Assembly (NCBI GenBank): GCA_038117265.1
Contig: JAYOFO010000038.1
Location: forward strand, 1-25,517
From: JAYPUG01 sp038117265
GTDB lineage: Bacteria; Pseudomonadota; Alphaproteobacteria; UBA6615
Direction: 5' to 3'
DNA length: 25,517 nt
Under the pieces are notes generated by a model. That model made no database searches. It saw only the letters and a list, made by a program, of their open reading frames with translations, and was not told the origin of the DNA. A program made the translations under genes and the position numbers. Positions 1 through 7,955 of the stretch are shown here, in pieces. Numbering within the stretch: the first letter of the stretch is position 1; the number at the start of each line of letters is the position of its first letter.

Positions 1-1282
1 GCTGAGGGCGGCGCGGGCGGCGATCGCGGCCGGCGCGGCCGTCGACGTGTCGGGCGATGCCTTCGTGCAAAGCGCGGCGGCAAACCTCGAGCGCGCGGCC
101 GCGCCGTCGCTGCGCCGGGTCTTCAACCTGACGGGAACCGTGCTCCATACCAATCTAGGCCGTGCGCCGCTGGCCGAGGCCGCCATCGCCGCGATGGCCG
201 ATGCGGCGCGCGGGGCGAGCAACCTGGAATACGACCTGTCGTCGGGGAAGCGCGGCGACCGCGACGTCCATGTCGAGGATCTGCTGTGCGAACTGACCGG
301 GGCGGAGGCCGCGACCGTCGTCAACAACAATGCGGGCGCCGTGCTGCTGCTGCTCAATGCGCTGGCGCTGCGCAAGGAGGTGCCGGTCTCGCGCGGCGAG
401 CTGGTCGAGATCGGCGGCGCGTTCCGCATCCCCGACATCATGTCGCGCGCCGGCGCAAAGCTGGTCGAGGTGGGAACGACCAACCGCACCCACCCGCGCG
501 ACTATGAGGGCGCGATCGGCGAGAAGACCGCGCTGGTCATGAAGGTCCACACCTCGAACTACGCCGTCCAGGGCTTCACCGCCGCGGTCGACGAGACCGC
601 GCTGGCAGGGATCGCCCACAAGGCCGGCGTGCCCTTCGCCGTCGACCTAGGCGCCGGCGCGCTGGTCGACCTGGCGCGCTGGGGCCTCCCCCACGAACCG
701 ACCCCGCAGGAAACCATCGCCGCCGGCGCCGACCTCGTGACCTTCTCGGGCGACAAGCTGCTGGGCGGGCCCCAGGCCGGCCTGATCGTCGGGCGCGCCG
801 ACCTGATCGCGAAGCTCAAGCGGAACCCGCTGAAGCGCGCGCTGCGCTGCGACAAGGCGACCCTGGCCGCGCTCGCCGCGACGCTGCGGCTGTACCGCGA
901 TCCCGACCGCCTGGCGGAGCGCCTGCCGACTCTCCGCCTGCTGGCGCGGACGGCAGACGACATACGCGCCGACGCCGAGGCGCTGCGCGGCGCGGTACAG
1001 GCCGCGCTGGGCGATGCGTTTGCCGTGGGGGTCGCCGAATGCGCCGGCCAGATCGGGTCCGGCGCCTTGCCGGTCGAGGTGCTGCCGAGCGCGGCCCTGA
1101 CCATCGCCCCGACCGCCACCCGGGGCCGCGGCGCGGCTCTGAAGCAGCTCGCCACGCGGCTGCGCGACCTTCCCGTTCCCGTGATCGGCCGGGTGCAGGA
1201 CAACGCGCTCTGGCTCGACCTGCGTTGTCTCGACGACCGGGACGCATTCCGCGCCCAGCTCTCGCGCCTGGCCGCCGCATGA
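1..1282 (+). CDS. selA: L-seryl-tRNA(Sec) selenium transferase, 5' end outside window
   Basis: SelA is a cytoplasmic PLP enzyme that converts seryl-tRNA(Sec) to selenocysteyl-tRNA(Sec) using selenophosphate. The frame is open to the left edge, so the gene begins upstream; a GTG at 47 is an internal candidate only. About 426 codons are visible against about 460 for the family, so roughly the first 35-40 residues are missing. Family signatures are clear: VLHTNLGRAPL, VNNNAGAVLLLLNAL, RGELVEIGGAFRIPD, KVHTSNYAVQGFT, and the PLP-lysine motif FSGDKLLGGPQAG (Lys codon at 755-757). The C-terminus matches the family (PVPVIGRVQDNALWLDLRCL). The stop overlaps the selB start (ATGA), so the two are translationally coupled. 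Identification is from recall of the E. coli SelA sequence and is very secure. Confidence 0.97.
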   Translation, partial: LRAARAAIAAGAAVDVSGDAFVQSAAANLERAAAPSLRRVFNLTGTVLHTNLGRAPLAEAAIAAMADAARGASNLEYDLSSGKRGDRDVHVEDLLCELTGAEAATVVNNNAGAVLLLLNALALRKEVPVSRGELVEIGGAFRIPDIMSRAGAKLVEVGTTNRTHPRDYEGAIGEKTALVMKVHTSNYAVQGFTAAVDETALAGIAHKAGVPFAVDLGAGALVDLARWGLPHEPTPQETIAAGADLVTFSGDKLLGGPQAGLIVGRADLIAKLKRNPLKRALRCDKATLAALAATLRLYRDPDRLAERLPTLRLLARTADDIRADAEALRGAVQAALGDAFAVGVAECAGQIGSGALPVEVLPSAALTIAPTATRGRGAALKQLATRLRDLPVPVIGRVQDNALWLDLRCLDDRDAFRAQLSRLAAA

Positions 1283-3189
1283 TCGTCGCCACCGCCGGCC
1301 ATATCGACCACGGCAAGACCCTGCTGGTGAAGGCGCTCACCGGAACCGACGCCGATCGCCTGCCCGAGGAGAAGAAGCGCGGCATGACGCTCGACCTCGG
1401 CTTCGCCTACACCGACCTGGACAATGGCGAGCGCCTCGGCTTCATCGACGTGCCGGGCCACGAACGGCTGGTCCACAACATGCTCGCCGGCGTGACCGGG
1501 ATCGACTGTGCGCTTCTCGTCGTCGCCGCCGACGACGGCCCCATGCCCCAGACCGAGGAGCATCTCGCGATCCTCGACCTGCTCGGCGTGTCGCGCGGGC
1601 TGGTCGCGCTGACCAAGGTGGACCGGGTCGACCCTGAACGCGTGGCCGAGGTCCGCGACGAGATCGAACTCCGGCTCGCCGACAGCTCGCTGGCCGACGC
1701 GCCGATCTTCCCGGTCTCGGTGGTAACGGGCGACGGCATGGCCGAACTCGCCGCGCATCTCGCCGAACGCGCTGCGCAGACGGGGGAAAAATCCACTGCG
1801 GGCCATTTCCGGCTGGCCGTCGACCGGGTCTTCACCGTCGCCGGCGCGGGTCTCGTGGTCACCGGCACGGCCTTCTCCGGCCGGGTCGCGCGCGAGGACC
1901 GGCTGTGGATCGCGGGGCGCGACAACCAGTTGCGGGTGCGCGGCATCCACGCCAACAACCGCGAGAGCGAAACAGGCCATGCCGGCGACCGGCTGGCCCT
2001 CAATGTGGCTGGAATCGATCGCGATGACGTCGCGCGCGGTGACTGGCTGGTCGCCGATCCGGGGCTGGACCTCTTCCGCAAGCTCGACGTGCGGCTGCGC
2101 CTCGTCGCCGACGCGGCCCGGCCGCTGCGCCACTGGACACCTGTCCATGTCCATCTCGGCGCGAAGAACGTCACCGGTCGGGTCGCCCTGCTCGGCCGCG
2201 ACACCCAGGCGCCGGGCGCGGCCGGCCTCGCCCAACTCGTCCTCGACGAACCGGTCGGCGCGTGCGTGCGCGACCGGTTCGTGATTCGCGACCAGTCGGC
2301 CCAGACGACCCTCGGCGGCGGCCACGTCGTCGACCTGCACCCGCCGCGGCGCGGTCGTGCAAGGCCCGAGCGGCTGGCGATGCTCGAGGCCCTGGACACG
2401 GCCGATCCGGGGAGAGCGCTGGCCGCGGCGCTGGCGCTGGCCGATACGGGCGTTCCGCTCGGTGAATTCGTCGCGTCCCGAAACCTGACCGGCGCCGAGG
2501 CGGACGCCACCATCGCCGCGACCGGTGCAATGGTCGACGGCGAGGGCCACGACCGCAGGGCCCTGTCGCCCGAGGCATGGAACGCGCGTTGCGACGAGGT
2601 GCTGGCCGCACTCGACGCCTTTCATGCGCGCCACCCCGACCGGATGGGGCCGGCGTCCGCCCAGCTCCGCGCCAGCGTCGGGCGCTACCTGCCCGACGCC
2701 CTGTTCGAGGCGATCGTCGCCGCGCTTGTCGGCGACGCCACGCTCGCCAGCGACGGCATGCTGTACCACCGGCCCGGCCACCAGCCGGGCCTGGAGGGCG
2801 ACGACGCGAAACGCTGGCAGACGCTCCGGCCGCTGCTCGACGAGACGCCCGAGAGCCCGCCGGTGGTGCACGAGCTCGCCCAGGCGACGGGAATTCCCGT
2901 CAACGCCGCGATGAAGACCCTGCGCCAGGCCGTGCGCATGGGCCTCGCCGTCCAGATTTCCGGCAACCGGTTCTTCTCGCCCGCGGCACTGCGCGCCCAC
3001 GCGCAGACCTTCGAGACGATGATCGCGGAAGAGGGCACCGTCGGCGTGTCGCCGTTCCGGCAACGCGCCGGGATCGGGCGCAACCTCGCCGTCGAGGTGC
3101 TCGAATATTTCGATCGGATCGGGTTGTCGCGCCGCGACGGCAACATCCGCCACCAGGTCAAGTCGGTGGCCGAAATCTTCGGCGCCTAG
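1279..3189 (+). CDS. selB: Selenocysteine-specific translation elongation factor SelB
   Basis: SelB is a GTPase that carries Sec-tRNA(Sec) to ribosomes stalled at a UGA followed by a SECIS hairpin. The product is 636 aa (E. coli 614). The G domain is intact: G1 AGHIDHGKT (residues 6-14), G3 DVPGH (57-61) and G4 TKVD (112-115). EF-Tu-like beta-barrel domains follow, then C-terminal winged-helix repeats that bind SECIS RNA (from about residue 370; the end around PFRQRAGIGRNLAVEVLEYFDRIG is typical). The ATG at 1279 is chosen because the G1 motif must lie near the N-terminus and because it overlaps the selA stop by 4 nt. The same frame is open upstream, but that part is out-of-frame selA sequence. 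Confidence 0.97.
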   Translation: MIVATAGHIDHGKTLLVKALTGTDADRLPEEKKRGMTLDLGFAYTDLDNGERLGFIDVPGHERLVHNMLAGVTGIDCALLVVAADDGPMPQTEEHLAILDLLGVSRGLVALTKVDRVDPERVAEVRDEIELRLADSSLADAPIFPVSVVTGDGMAELAAHLAERAAQTGEKSTAGHFRLAVDRVFTVAGAGLVVTGTAFSGRVAREDRLWIAGRDNQLRVRGIHANNRESETGHAGDRLALNVAGIDRDDVARGDWLVADPGLDLFRKLDVRLRLVADAARPLRHWTPVHVHLGAKNVTGRVALLGRDTQAPGAAGLAQLVLDEPVGACVRDRFVIRDQSAQTTLGGGHVVDLHPPRRGRARPERLAMLEALDTADPGRALAAALALADTGVPLGEFVASRNLTGAEADATIAATGAMVDGEGHDRRALSPEAWNARCDEVLAALDAFHARHPDRMGPASAQLRASVGRYLPDALFEAIVAALVGDATLASDGMLYHRPGHQPGLEGDDAKRWQTLRPLLDETPESPPVVHELAQATGIPVNAAMKTLRQAVRMGLAVQISGNRFFSPAALRAHAQTFETMIAEEGTVGVSPFRQRAGIGRNLAVEVLEYFDRIGLSRRDGNIRHQVKSVAEIFGA

Positions 3190-3225
3190 GGGTCGTCAGG
3201 CGCGCAGATCGGGCGCCCGCATCAG

Positions 3226-3876
3226 TCAGGGGCGCACGAAGGCGTAGCTGACCACCTTGCGCACGCCCTCGGTGTTCTCGACCGCCGCGAGGGTCTTGTC
3301 GAGTTCCTCCTGCGAGCGCGCACGCCCCATCAGGTAGACGGTGCCGAAGGAATCCGCCGCCGTACGGAAATTGACGTCCGCGACCCCGCGCGTGGAGACA
3401 AGCTCGACATCGACCTTGGTCTCGAGGACCAGCACATCGTCCCATCCGAGCATCTCGGTTTCGCGCGCCTTGCGCTCGGGCTCGCTCATATGCAGCGCAT
3501 GCCAGAACAGCTCCTTGACGCCGTCGACCTGGCGCACCTTCGCGAGAAACGCGTCGTGGGTCGCCTTGTCGTCGAAGATGCCGGTGATCAGGAGCTTCTG
3601 CTCGTAGATCTCGGTCGAGGCCTTGATGGTGCCGATGTCGGCCATGATCGCGTTGACCTCGATCACGATCCGGTTGTCCTTGGCGATGTCCTCGGTGCTG
3701 CGCGCCTCGATCGCCCGGTCGATGAGGGTCTTGGGCGCCTTCAGGAGGTCGCCGAGCTGCGCGCCGGCGGGCTCCGCCGCCAGGACGAGCGCGGGCGCCG
3801 CCAGCAGGGCCGCGGCCGTCGCCTTTTGAAACCGCATGAGCAATCCTTTCACGTTCCGTTCGGACCAGCCCATCAT
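3226..3876 (-). CDS. Exported BON-domain protein
   Basis: This is a 216-aa protein with a signal-peptide-like N-terminus (hydrophobic stretch around residues 19-34, Ala-x-Ala-type cleavage near AGAQ). Two BON-type segments follow, at about 70-125 (NRIVIEVNAIM...KLLITGIFDD) and 148-215 (VLVLETKVDVELVS...GTVYLMGRARS...GVRKVVSYAFV). BON domains occur in periplasmic or envelope proteins such as OsmY and are thought to bind phospholipid or other envelope components. Two starts are possible. The ATG at 3876 has a perfect AGGAGG 7 nt upstream and is used here. An ATG at 3837 (MRFQKA) also has an AAGGA and would give a more compact signal peptide. The gene converges on selB with a 36-nt gap. No link to selenium is visible. 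Confidence 0.85.
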   Translation of the reverse strand: MMGWSERNVKGLLMRFQKATAAALLAAPALVLAAEPAGAQLGDLLKAPKTLIDRAIEARSTEDIAKDNRIVIEVNAIMADIGTIKASTEIYEQKLLITGIFDDKATHDAFLAKVRQVDGVKELFWHALHMSEPERKARETEMLGWDDVLVLETKVDVELVSTRGVADVNFRTAADSFGTVYLMGRARSQEELDKTLAAVENTEGVRKVVSYAFVRP

Positions 3877-4173
3877 TGGTTCCCCTCCTGTTGCGTTGCC
3901 GTCTTTTTCGTCGCCCTGCGCCCGTCGGGACGGGGGCGCGGCCGCGCGACCAAACCCTCATGCCGTAGCGCGTGCCCCGCGAGCGCGTCAACGAGACGAC
4001 GTCGCATTCCTGCCGCTTCGTTGGTGTCGCTTCAGGGAACGGATACCCCCCAATTGTGGCATCCGTGGGGAGGGAATCCGGCCGGCCGGCGGTTTCGGTC
4101 ACCCCGCTGTCTTGCGCCGCGCCCGATATCGTCGGACACTTCCCCATCCCACTTACCCCGACCGGGGCCCGCC
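3877..4173. other. Divergent intergenic region, no gene seen
   Basis: This spacer lies between two divergently transcribed genes and should hold both promoters. On the minus strand it carries the AGGAGG (3884-3889) serving the BON-domain gene. No convincing coding frame, RNA gene or strong inverted repeat was found. Confidence 0.5.
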
Positions 4174-5049
4174 ATGCAGACCCAGACCATCGGCGACATC
4201 GTCGTCCGCGCCATCCACGAAAAGACCGAACCGACCATGCCGCCTGCGGAAATCATGTCGCAGGCGACACCGGACGCGATCGCGCCGCACATGGACTGGC
4301 TCGCGCCCACCTTCCTCGATCCGGCGACGGGTGCGCTGATCCTCACCTTCCAGAGCTTCGTGGTGCAGACGCCGCGCCACACGATCCTGATCGACACCTG
4401 CATTGGCAACGACAAGGAACGCGCCAACCCCGAATTCCACATGCAGACGGGGCCGTGGCTAGACAACCTGAAGACGCTGGGGCTCGCTCCCGAAGACATC
4501 GACTTCGTGATGTGCACCCACCTGCACCCCGATCATGTCGGCTGGAACACGCAGCTGCGCGACGGGCGCTGGGTGCCCACCTTCCCCAATGCGCGCTATG
4601 TCTTCGCACGCGACGAGTATGCCTACTGGGAGGCCGAGAGCGCGGCGGGCTCGGAACGCATCGGGCTCACCTTCGACGACAGCGTCCTGCCGGTGATGGA
4701 GGCCGGCCAGGCGGTCCTCGTCGACCATGACCACCAGATCGAGGACGGCATCTGGCTGGAGCCGACGCCGGGGCATTCGCCGGGCCATGTGGTCGTCCAT
4801 GCGGAATCCGGCGGCGGGCACGGCGTGTTCGTGGGCGACCTGATGCACCACCCGCTGCAGGTCCCGCACCCGGACTGGAGCACCTGCTGGTGCTGGGACC
4901 TGGAGATGTCGGCGCAGAGCCGCACGAGGTTCGTCGAGCAGCACACCGATGCGGGCACCCTGATCCTGCCCGTGCATTTCGCGGGCCCGACGGCGGGACG
5001 CATCGTCAGCGACGGCGCATCGCAGCGCTTCGCCTTCGTGGACGGATAG
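4174..5049 (+). CDS. Metallo-beta-lactamase-fold hydrolase
   Basis: This is a 291-aa MBL-fold protein with a full set of dinuclear metal ligands. The HxHxDH motif is THLHPDH (His116, His118, Asp120, His121). The later ligands are in TPGHSPGH, FVGDLMHHP and ILPVHFAGP. Similar proteins are annotated as lactonase or methyl-parathion-hydrolase-like MBL hydrolases; the substrate cannot be told from sequence. The ATG at 4174 is the start that gives the usual domain length. The long open frame upstream is non-coding. It is the first gene of a three-gene run, 12 nt before the GlcG-like gene, which suggests co-transcription. It is not a class B beta-lactamase of the resistance type. Confidence 0.88.
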   Translation: MQTQTIGDIVVRAIHEKTEPTMPPAEIMSQATPDAIAPHMDWLAPTFLDPATGALILTFQSFVVQTPRHTILIDTCIGNDKERANPEFHMQTGPWLDNLKTLGLAPEDIDFVMCTHLHPDHVGWNTQLRDGRWVPTFPNARYVFARDEYAYWEAESAAGSERIGLTFDDSVLPVMEAGQAVLVDHDHQIEDGIWLEPTPGHSPGHVVVHAESGGGHGVFVGDLMHHPLQVPHPDWSTCWCWDLEMSAQSRTRFVEQHTDAGTLILPVHFAGPTAGRIVSDGASQRFAFVDG

Positions 5050-5061
5050 GACGGCCGACCG

Positions 5062-5484
5062 ATGGCAACACTGACGCTGGAGCAGGCCCAGAAGATCATT
5101 GCGGTCGCGCTCGACCACGGGCGGCAAACCGACTGCCTGCCGCTGGGCATCGCCGTGCTCGATCCGGGCGGCCACCTGATCGCGTTCGCGCGCGAGGACG
5201 GCACCAGCTTCCTGCGCCCGAAGATCGCCCAGGCCAAGGCGTGGGGCGCGCTGGGCATGGGCATGGGCAGCCGGGCGCTGGTCGATCGCCCCGACCGGTT
5301 CATCCTGACCCTGAACGCGGCCACCGACGGCAAGGTGCTGAACGCTCCGGGTGGCGTGCTGATCCGCAATGGCGCCGGCGAACTGCTCGGCGCGGTGGGG
5401 GTGACCGGCGACGTGTCGGACAGGGACGAGGCGTGCGCGGTCGCGGGAATCGAGGCGGTCGGACTGACTGCGGAAACCGGTTGA
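5062..5484 (+). CDS. GlcG/HbpS-like heme-binding family protein (DUF336)
   Basis: This small 140-aa protein matches the GlcG/HbpS fold in its N-terminal LTLEQAQKIIAVALDHG, central IAVLDPGGHLIAFARED, and C-terminal LGAVGVTGDVSDRDEACAVAGIEAV. Members occur in glycolate and diol utilisation operons and as the heme-linked sensor HbpS; most have unknown roles. There is no signal peptide, so it is probably cytoplasmic. It sits 12 nt after the MBL hydrolase gene and 17 nt before the bicupin gene. The ATG at 5062 follows an AGGA-like site in the short spacer. Confidence 0.88.
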   Translation: MATLTLEQAQKIIAVALDHGRQTDCLPLGIAVLDPGGHLIAFAREDGTSFLRPKIAQAKAWGALGMGMGSRALVDRPDRFILTLNAATDGKVLNAPGGVLIRNGAGELLGAVGVTGDVSDRDEACAVAGIEAVGLTAETG

Positions 5485-5501
5485 GGAAGAGAGAGAACGT
5501 A

Positions 5502-6290
5502 ATGAGCATCAAGGTCATTCAGACGATGGACGTCGCGCCCGAACGCATGGAGGAGCGCGACGGCTGGGCGATTTCGGAGTTCCGGCTGCCGATCACCGGC
5601 GAGACGGGCAGCGCGACGACCGTGTTTCACTCGATCTTCCGGCCCGGCTCGACCCACGCCAAGCATCTGCACGAGGTGAGCGACGAGATCGCGGTCTACC
5701 TTTCGGGCTACGGGGTCGTCGGCCAGGGCGACAGCCGCGCCGTCGTGTCCGCCGGGCACTGCCGGCTGATGCCCATGGGCTCGACCCATTTCTTCTACAA
5801 CGAGACCCGTGACGAGGACGCCAAGGTGATCGGCTTCTACATGGGGGCGCCCGACGTGGCCGGCACCGGCTATCGGTTCTGCGGCACGGTCACCGAGGAC
5901 GACCTCCAGCAGCCGCGCGAGGGACTGACCGAGGGCATCCTCGTCCGGCTCGAAGAGGCGGGGCACGCGGTCGACCTCCCCGCCGCGTGGGCGGGGCTCG
6001 ACGTGCGCGTGCCCATTGGCCGCCACAACGGCTCCCCCAATGCGCTTGTGCATGTGGCGATTCCGGCCGGCGGCGCGATTCCCGAGCACGCGCTGGCGAA
6101 CGCCGAGGCGATCTATTACGTCGCGTCGGGGACCGGCGAGGCGGTCGGGGACGGTGGCGGCGCGATTGCGGTGGACAGCTTCATGTTCGTGCCGCGCGGC
6201 GCGGCGCACGGCATTCGCACCACCGGCGACGGCGCGCTGGAACTCTACGTGGTTCTGACCGGGGCGGGCGGTCTTGCCGAGGCCGCCTGA
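5502..6290 (+). CDS. Bicupin-domain protein
   Basis: This 262-aa protein has two cupin barrels. Cupin 1 has well-formed metal-binding motifs: a HLHEVSDE segment (HxH plus Glu) and a GHCRLMPMGSTHFFYN segment (His near the end). Cupin 2 keeps the fold motifs (EHALANAEAIYYV, VPRGAAHGI) but lacks the second histidine of HxH, so it may not bind metal. Cupins of this type include small-molecule dioxygenases and isomerases of the ureidoglycolate-lyase or allantoin class; the substrate is not identifiable. The ATG at 5502 follows a purine-rich GAGGAAGAGAGAG site. It is the last gene of the run from 4174 and converges on the small membrane protein gene. Confidence 0.82.
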   Translation: MSIKVIQTMDVAPERMEERDGWAISEFRLPITGETGSATTVFHSIFRPGSTHAKHLHEVSDEIAVYLSGYGVVGQGDSRAVVSAGHCRLMPMGSTHFFYNETRDEDAKVIGFYMGAPDVAGTGYRFCGTVTEDDLQQPREGLTEGILVRLEEAGHAVDLPAAWAGLDVRVPIGRHNGSPNALVHVAIPAGGAIPEHALANAEAIYYVASGTGEAVGDGGGAIAVDSFMFVPRGAAHGIRTTGDGALELYVVLTGAGGLAEAA

Positions 6291-6298
6291 CGGGGCGG

Positions 6299-6646
6299 CT
6301 AGTGCCGGCGGGTCATCCCGATAACGCCGCCGATGAACAGTGCCAGGGCGTAGCCCACCGGCAGGACCATGACGGTCGACAGCAGCGGCTTCCAGAAGAG
6401 GACGAACGGTTCGGGTCCGCCCTTGATCACGAACACGACGACCGCGGCGGCCGCCGCGATTACCGCGGCGATATAAGCCTCGCGGTGAAGGTCGGCATAT
6501 TTCGCGACCCTGCCGGTTGCTCCCTCGAGCCGCTCGGCCGGAAGCATGGGCTTCAGCACGAGGGTCGCGACCGTCATCACGACGAGCGGCAGGATGAATA
6601 GAATCCAGTTGTCCGTGTTCGCGAAGAAGGCACTGATCGATTCCAT
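6299..6646 (-). CDS. Small integral membrane protein, unknown function
   Basis: This 115-aa hydrophobic protein has three predicted membrane segments, around residues 14-33 (WILFILPLVVMTVATLVL), 58-75 (AYIAAVIAAAAAVVVFVI) and 83-110 (VLFWKPLLSTVMVLPVGYAL onward). Charged loops lie between them and the C-terminus is basic. I do not recognise the family. It ends 8 nt from the convergent bicupin gene and is divergent from the Sec peroxiredoxin gene, with about 190 nt between their starts. Confidence 0.7.
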   Translation of the reverse strand: MESISAFFANTDNWILFILPLVVMTVATLVLKPMLPAERLEGATGRVAKYADLHREAYIAAVIAAAAAVVVFVIKGGPEPFVLFWKPLLSTVMVLPVGYALALFIGGVIGMTRRH

Positions 6647-6835
6647 GGCGGGTCCCCTGTGCTCCCGAAGGCTGCGACTGTTCTGCGGCCGGCGTTGATA
6701 TCAATTACAATGACCGCACCGGCGATGACAAGGTTCGTGCGCACCCATATTTACAAATCGGCGTGCGCAAGGGCACCATCGGGTCCGTGAAAATGCGCAT
6801 TCTGCGGTGCGCGCCACTCCAACGAAGGATCAGGC

Positions 6836-7312
6836 ATGTCTGAGAAACTCGGCATCGGTTCGACCTTCCCCAACGTGACGATCAACCTAGTCGGCGGCGG
6901 GACGCTCGACCTGCCCGATGGCCTCGATGCGAAGTATCGGGTCATCCTCTTTTATCGCGGCCACTGGTGACCCTATTGTCGCCGTCAGTTGGTCGGCTAC
7001 GCAAATCTGAAAGACGAGTTCGACAAGATCGGCGTGAAGGTCGTTGCGGCCAGCGTCGATGACGTCGAAAAGGCGAAGGAAGTCGCGGACGAGGTGAACT
7101 TCCCCGTGGGCCATGGGGTTTCGCGCGATATCGCGAATGCGCTCGGATCGTGGTGGGAAGACCGCCGCCAGATCATCCAGCCCTCGGAGTTCGTCGTCGG
7201 CGCGGACGGCAAGGTCATCTGCGCAAGCTACAGCGACGGCCCGCTGGGACGGATCGACGCGCCCGACGTGGTCAAGCTCGTCAACTTCTACGAATCCATG
7301 AAGAACAAGTAG
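6836..7312 (+). CDS. Peroxiredoxin-like selenoprotein (Sec45 encoded by UGA)
   Basis: Translation from the ATG at 6836 (GAAGGA site upstream) reaches an in-frame TGA at 6968-6970 and continues without another stop to TAG at 7310-7312. This gives 158 residues including Sec. The context is LFYRGHW-U-PYCRRQL, where Cys-containing peroxiredoxin-like (AhpC/TSA, redoxin) homologs have W-C-P-Y-C, so UGA sits exactly at the peroxidatic Cys, with Cys48 as second thiol (UxxC). Upstream (MSEKLGIGSTFPNVTINL) and downstream (YANLKDEFDKIGVKVVAASVDD, PSEFVVGADGKVICASYSDG) parts are continuous thioredoxin-fold sequence. SelA, SelB, selC and SelD are all in this window, so readthrough is expected. Probable role: thiol-dependent reduction of peroxides or a related redox step. 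Called conventionally, it would appear as a fragment from 6989. A strong terminator follows. Confidence 0.93.
6978..7000 (+). promoter_or_regulatory. Candidate bacterial SECIS hairpin of the Sec peroxiredoxin
   Basis: Directly after the UGA (6968-6970) the mRNA can fold with GT/AC, a C/T mismatch, then GCCG (6981-6984) with CGGC (6994-6997). A further inner C-G pair across a T-T mismatch leaves a loop AGTTG at 6987-6991, 16 nt after the UGA. Position and a G-containing apical loop fit bacterial SECIS elements recognised by SelB. The pairing was done by eye, so the exact fold is uncertain. Confidence 0.5.
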
Positions 7313-7335
7313 CTTCGCGGTATCGAGACGTGCGG

Positions 7336-7373
7336 AAACGCCGCGCCGGTTCCCGGCGCGGCGTTTTCTTTTC
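7336..7373 (+). terminator. Rho-independent terminator after the Sec peroxiredoxin gene
   Basis: A perfect 14-bp inverted repeat, AAACGCCGCGCCGG (7336-7349) and CCGGCGCGGCGTTT (7353-7366), has a 3-nt loop and runs into TTTTCTTTT. It lies 24 nt after the stop codon, so the selenoprotein gene is probably monocistronic. Confidence 0.9.
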
Positions 7374-7439
7374 TCCGGTCGCTGACACCGACCGCCGACC
7401 GGCGCTAAAATCCTGTTACTACAAAGGGAGGAGACACCC

Positions 7440-7841
7440 ATGATCGCATTCGACCTCGCCGTCGAGCAGGAGTGGAACCCGAAGCGGCATGTCGAGAAGA
7501 TTCTCGACACCGTCGAAGAGGGCGACGTCACGGTCGCCTGCTGGGAACCCGGACAGACGAGCCCCAACCACTGCCACCCCAACGCCACGGAAATCTATTT
7601 CTGCTTCGAAGGCGGCGGCGTGATGCGCACGCCCGACCAGACCATCGAGGTCAAGCCGGGCGCGTTCATCGTCCACCCGCCGGGCGAGGTGCACGAATAC
7701 GAGAACGGGCCGCAGCGCTCGCTGCTGTTCCGCGTGCGTTACGGCGGCGACTTCTCGACCCGGATCAAGGAGTGGCCGAGCCAGCCCGACTACGCGGTGA
7801 GCGACGAAGACTCCGCCTATTTCGAGGCAAACCCCAGCTGA
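7440..7841 (+). CDS. Single-domain cupin protein
   Basis: This 133-aa protein has one cupin barrel with complete metal-ligand motifs: NHCHPNATEIYF (HxH plus Glu) and VKPGAFIVHPPGEVHEYEN (terminal His). It belongs to the broad cupin_2 group, and the substrate is unknown. The ATG at 7440 is preceded by a strong AAAGGGAGGAG site. A terminator lies upstream and an AT-rich palindrome downstream, so it appears to be transcribed alone. Confidence 0.85.
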   Translation: MIAFDLAVEQEWNPKRHVEKILDTVEEGDVTVACWEPGQTSPNHCHPNATEIYFCFEGGGVMRTPDQTIEVKPGAFIVHPPGEVHEYENGPQRSLLFRVRYGGDFSTRIKEWPSQPDYAVSDEDSAYFEANPS

Positions 7842-7845
7842 TCGA

Positions 7846-7883
7846 TCTAAATATTACACTATATAAAGTGTGTAATAGTTAGA
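7846..7883. promoter_or_regulatory. AT-rich inverted repeat, candidate operator/promoter of the ABC importer operon
   Basis: TCTAA (7846-7850) pairs with TTAGA (7879-7883), and ATTACAC (7853-7859) pairs with GTGTAAT (7870-7876). All arms share one centre, around TATATAAAGT. This is strikingly AT-rich for the window. It lies 73 nt before the binding-protein ATG and 5 nt after the cupin stop. A regulator-binding site is the likeliest reading; the lack of GC pairs and of a T-run argues against a terminator. Confidence 0.55.
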
Positions 7884-7955
7884 TTCACATTGTTTTTGGG
7901 TAACTGGACCCTATATACCGTCGCCTCATCGTATGAAGCGGCGAAAGGTACCGTC

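Noticed and set aside
559..3153. Long 864-codon open frame on the minus strand opposite selA and selB
   Set aside because: It overlaps two certain genes, has low-complexity composition (rich in Arg, Gly, Asp, His, Val) and no recognisable domain. Such frames are common opposite GC-rich genes.
6968..6970. Reading the TGA in the peroxiredoxin-like gene as a nonsense mutation
   Set aside because: The stop replaces exactly the catalytic Cys, the frame continues intact, a hairpin follows, and complete Sec machinery is encoded nearby.
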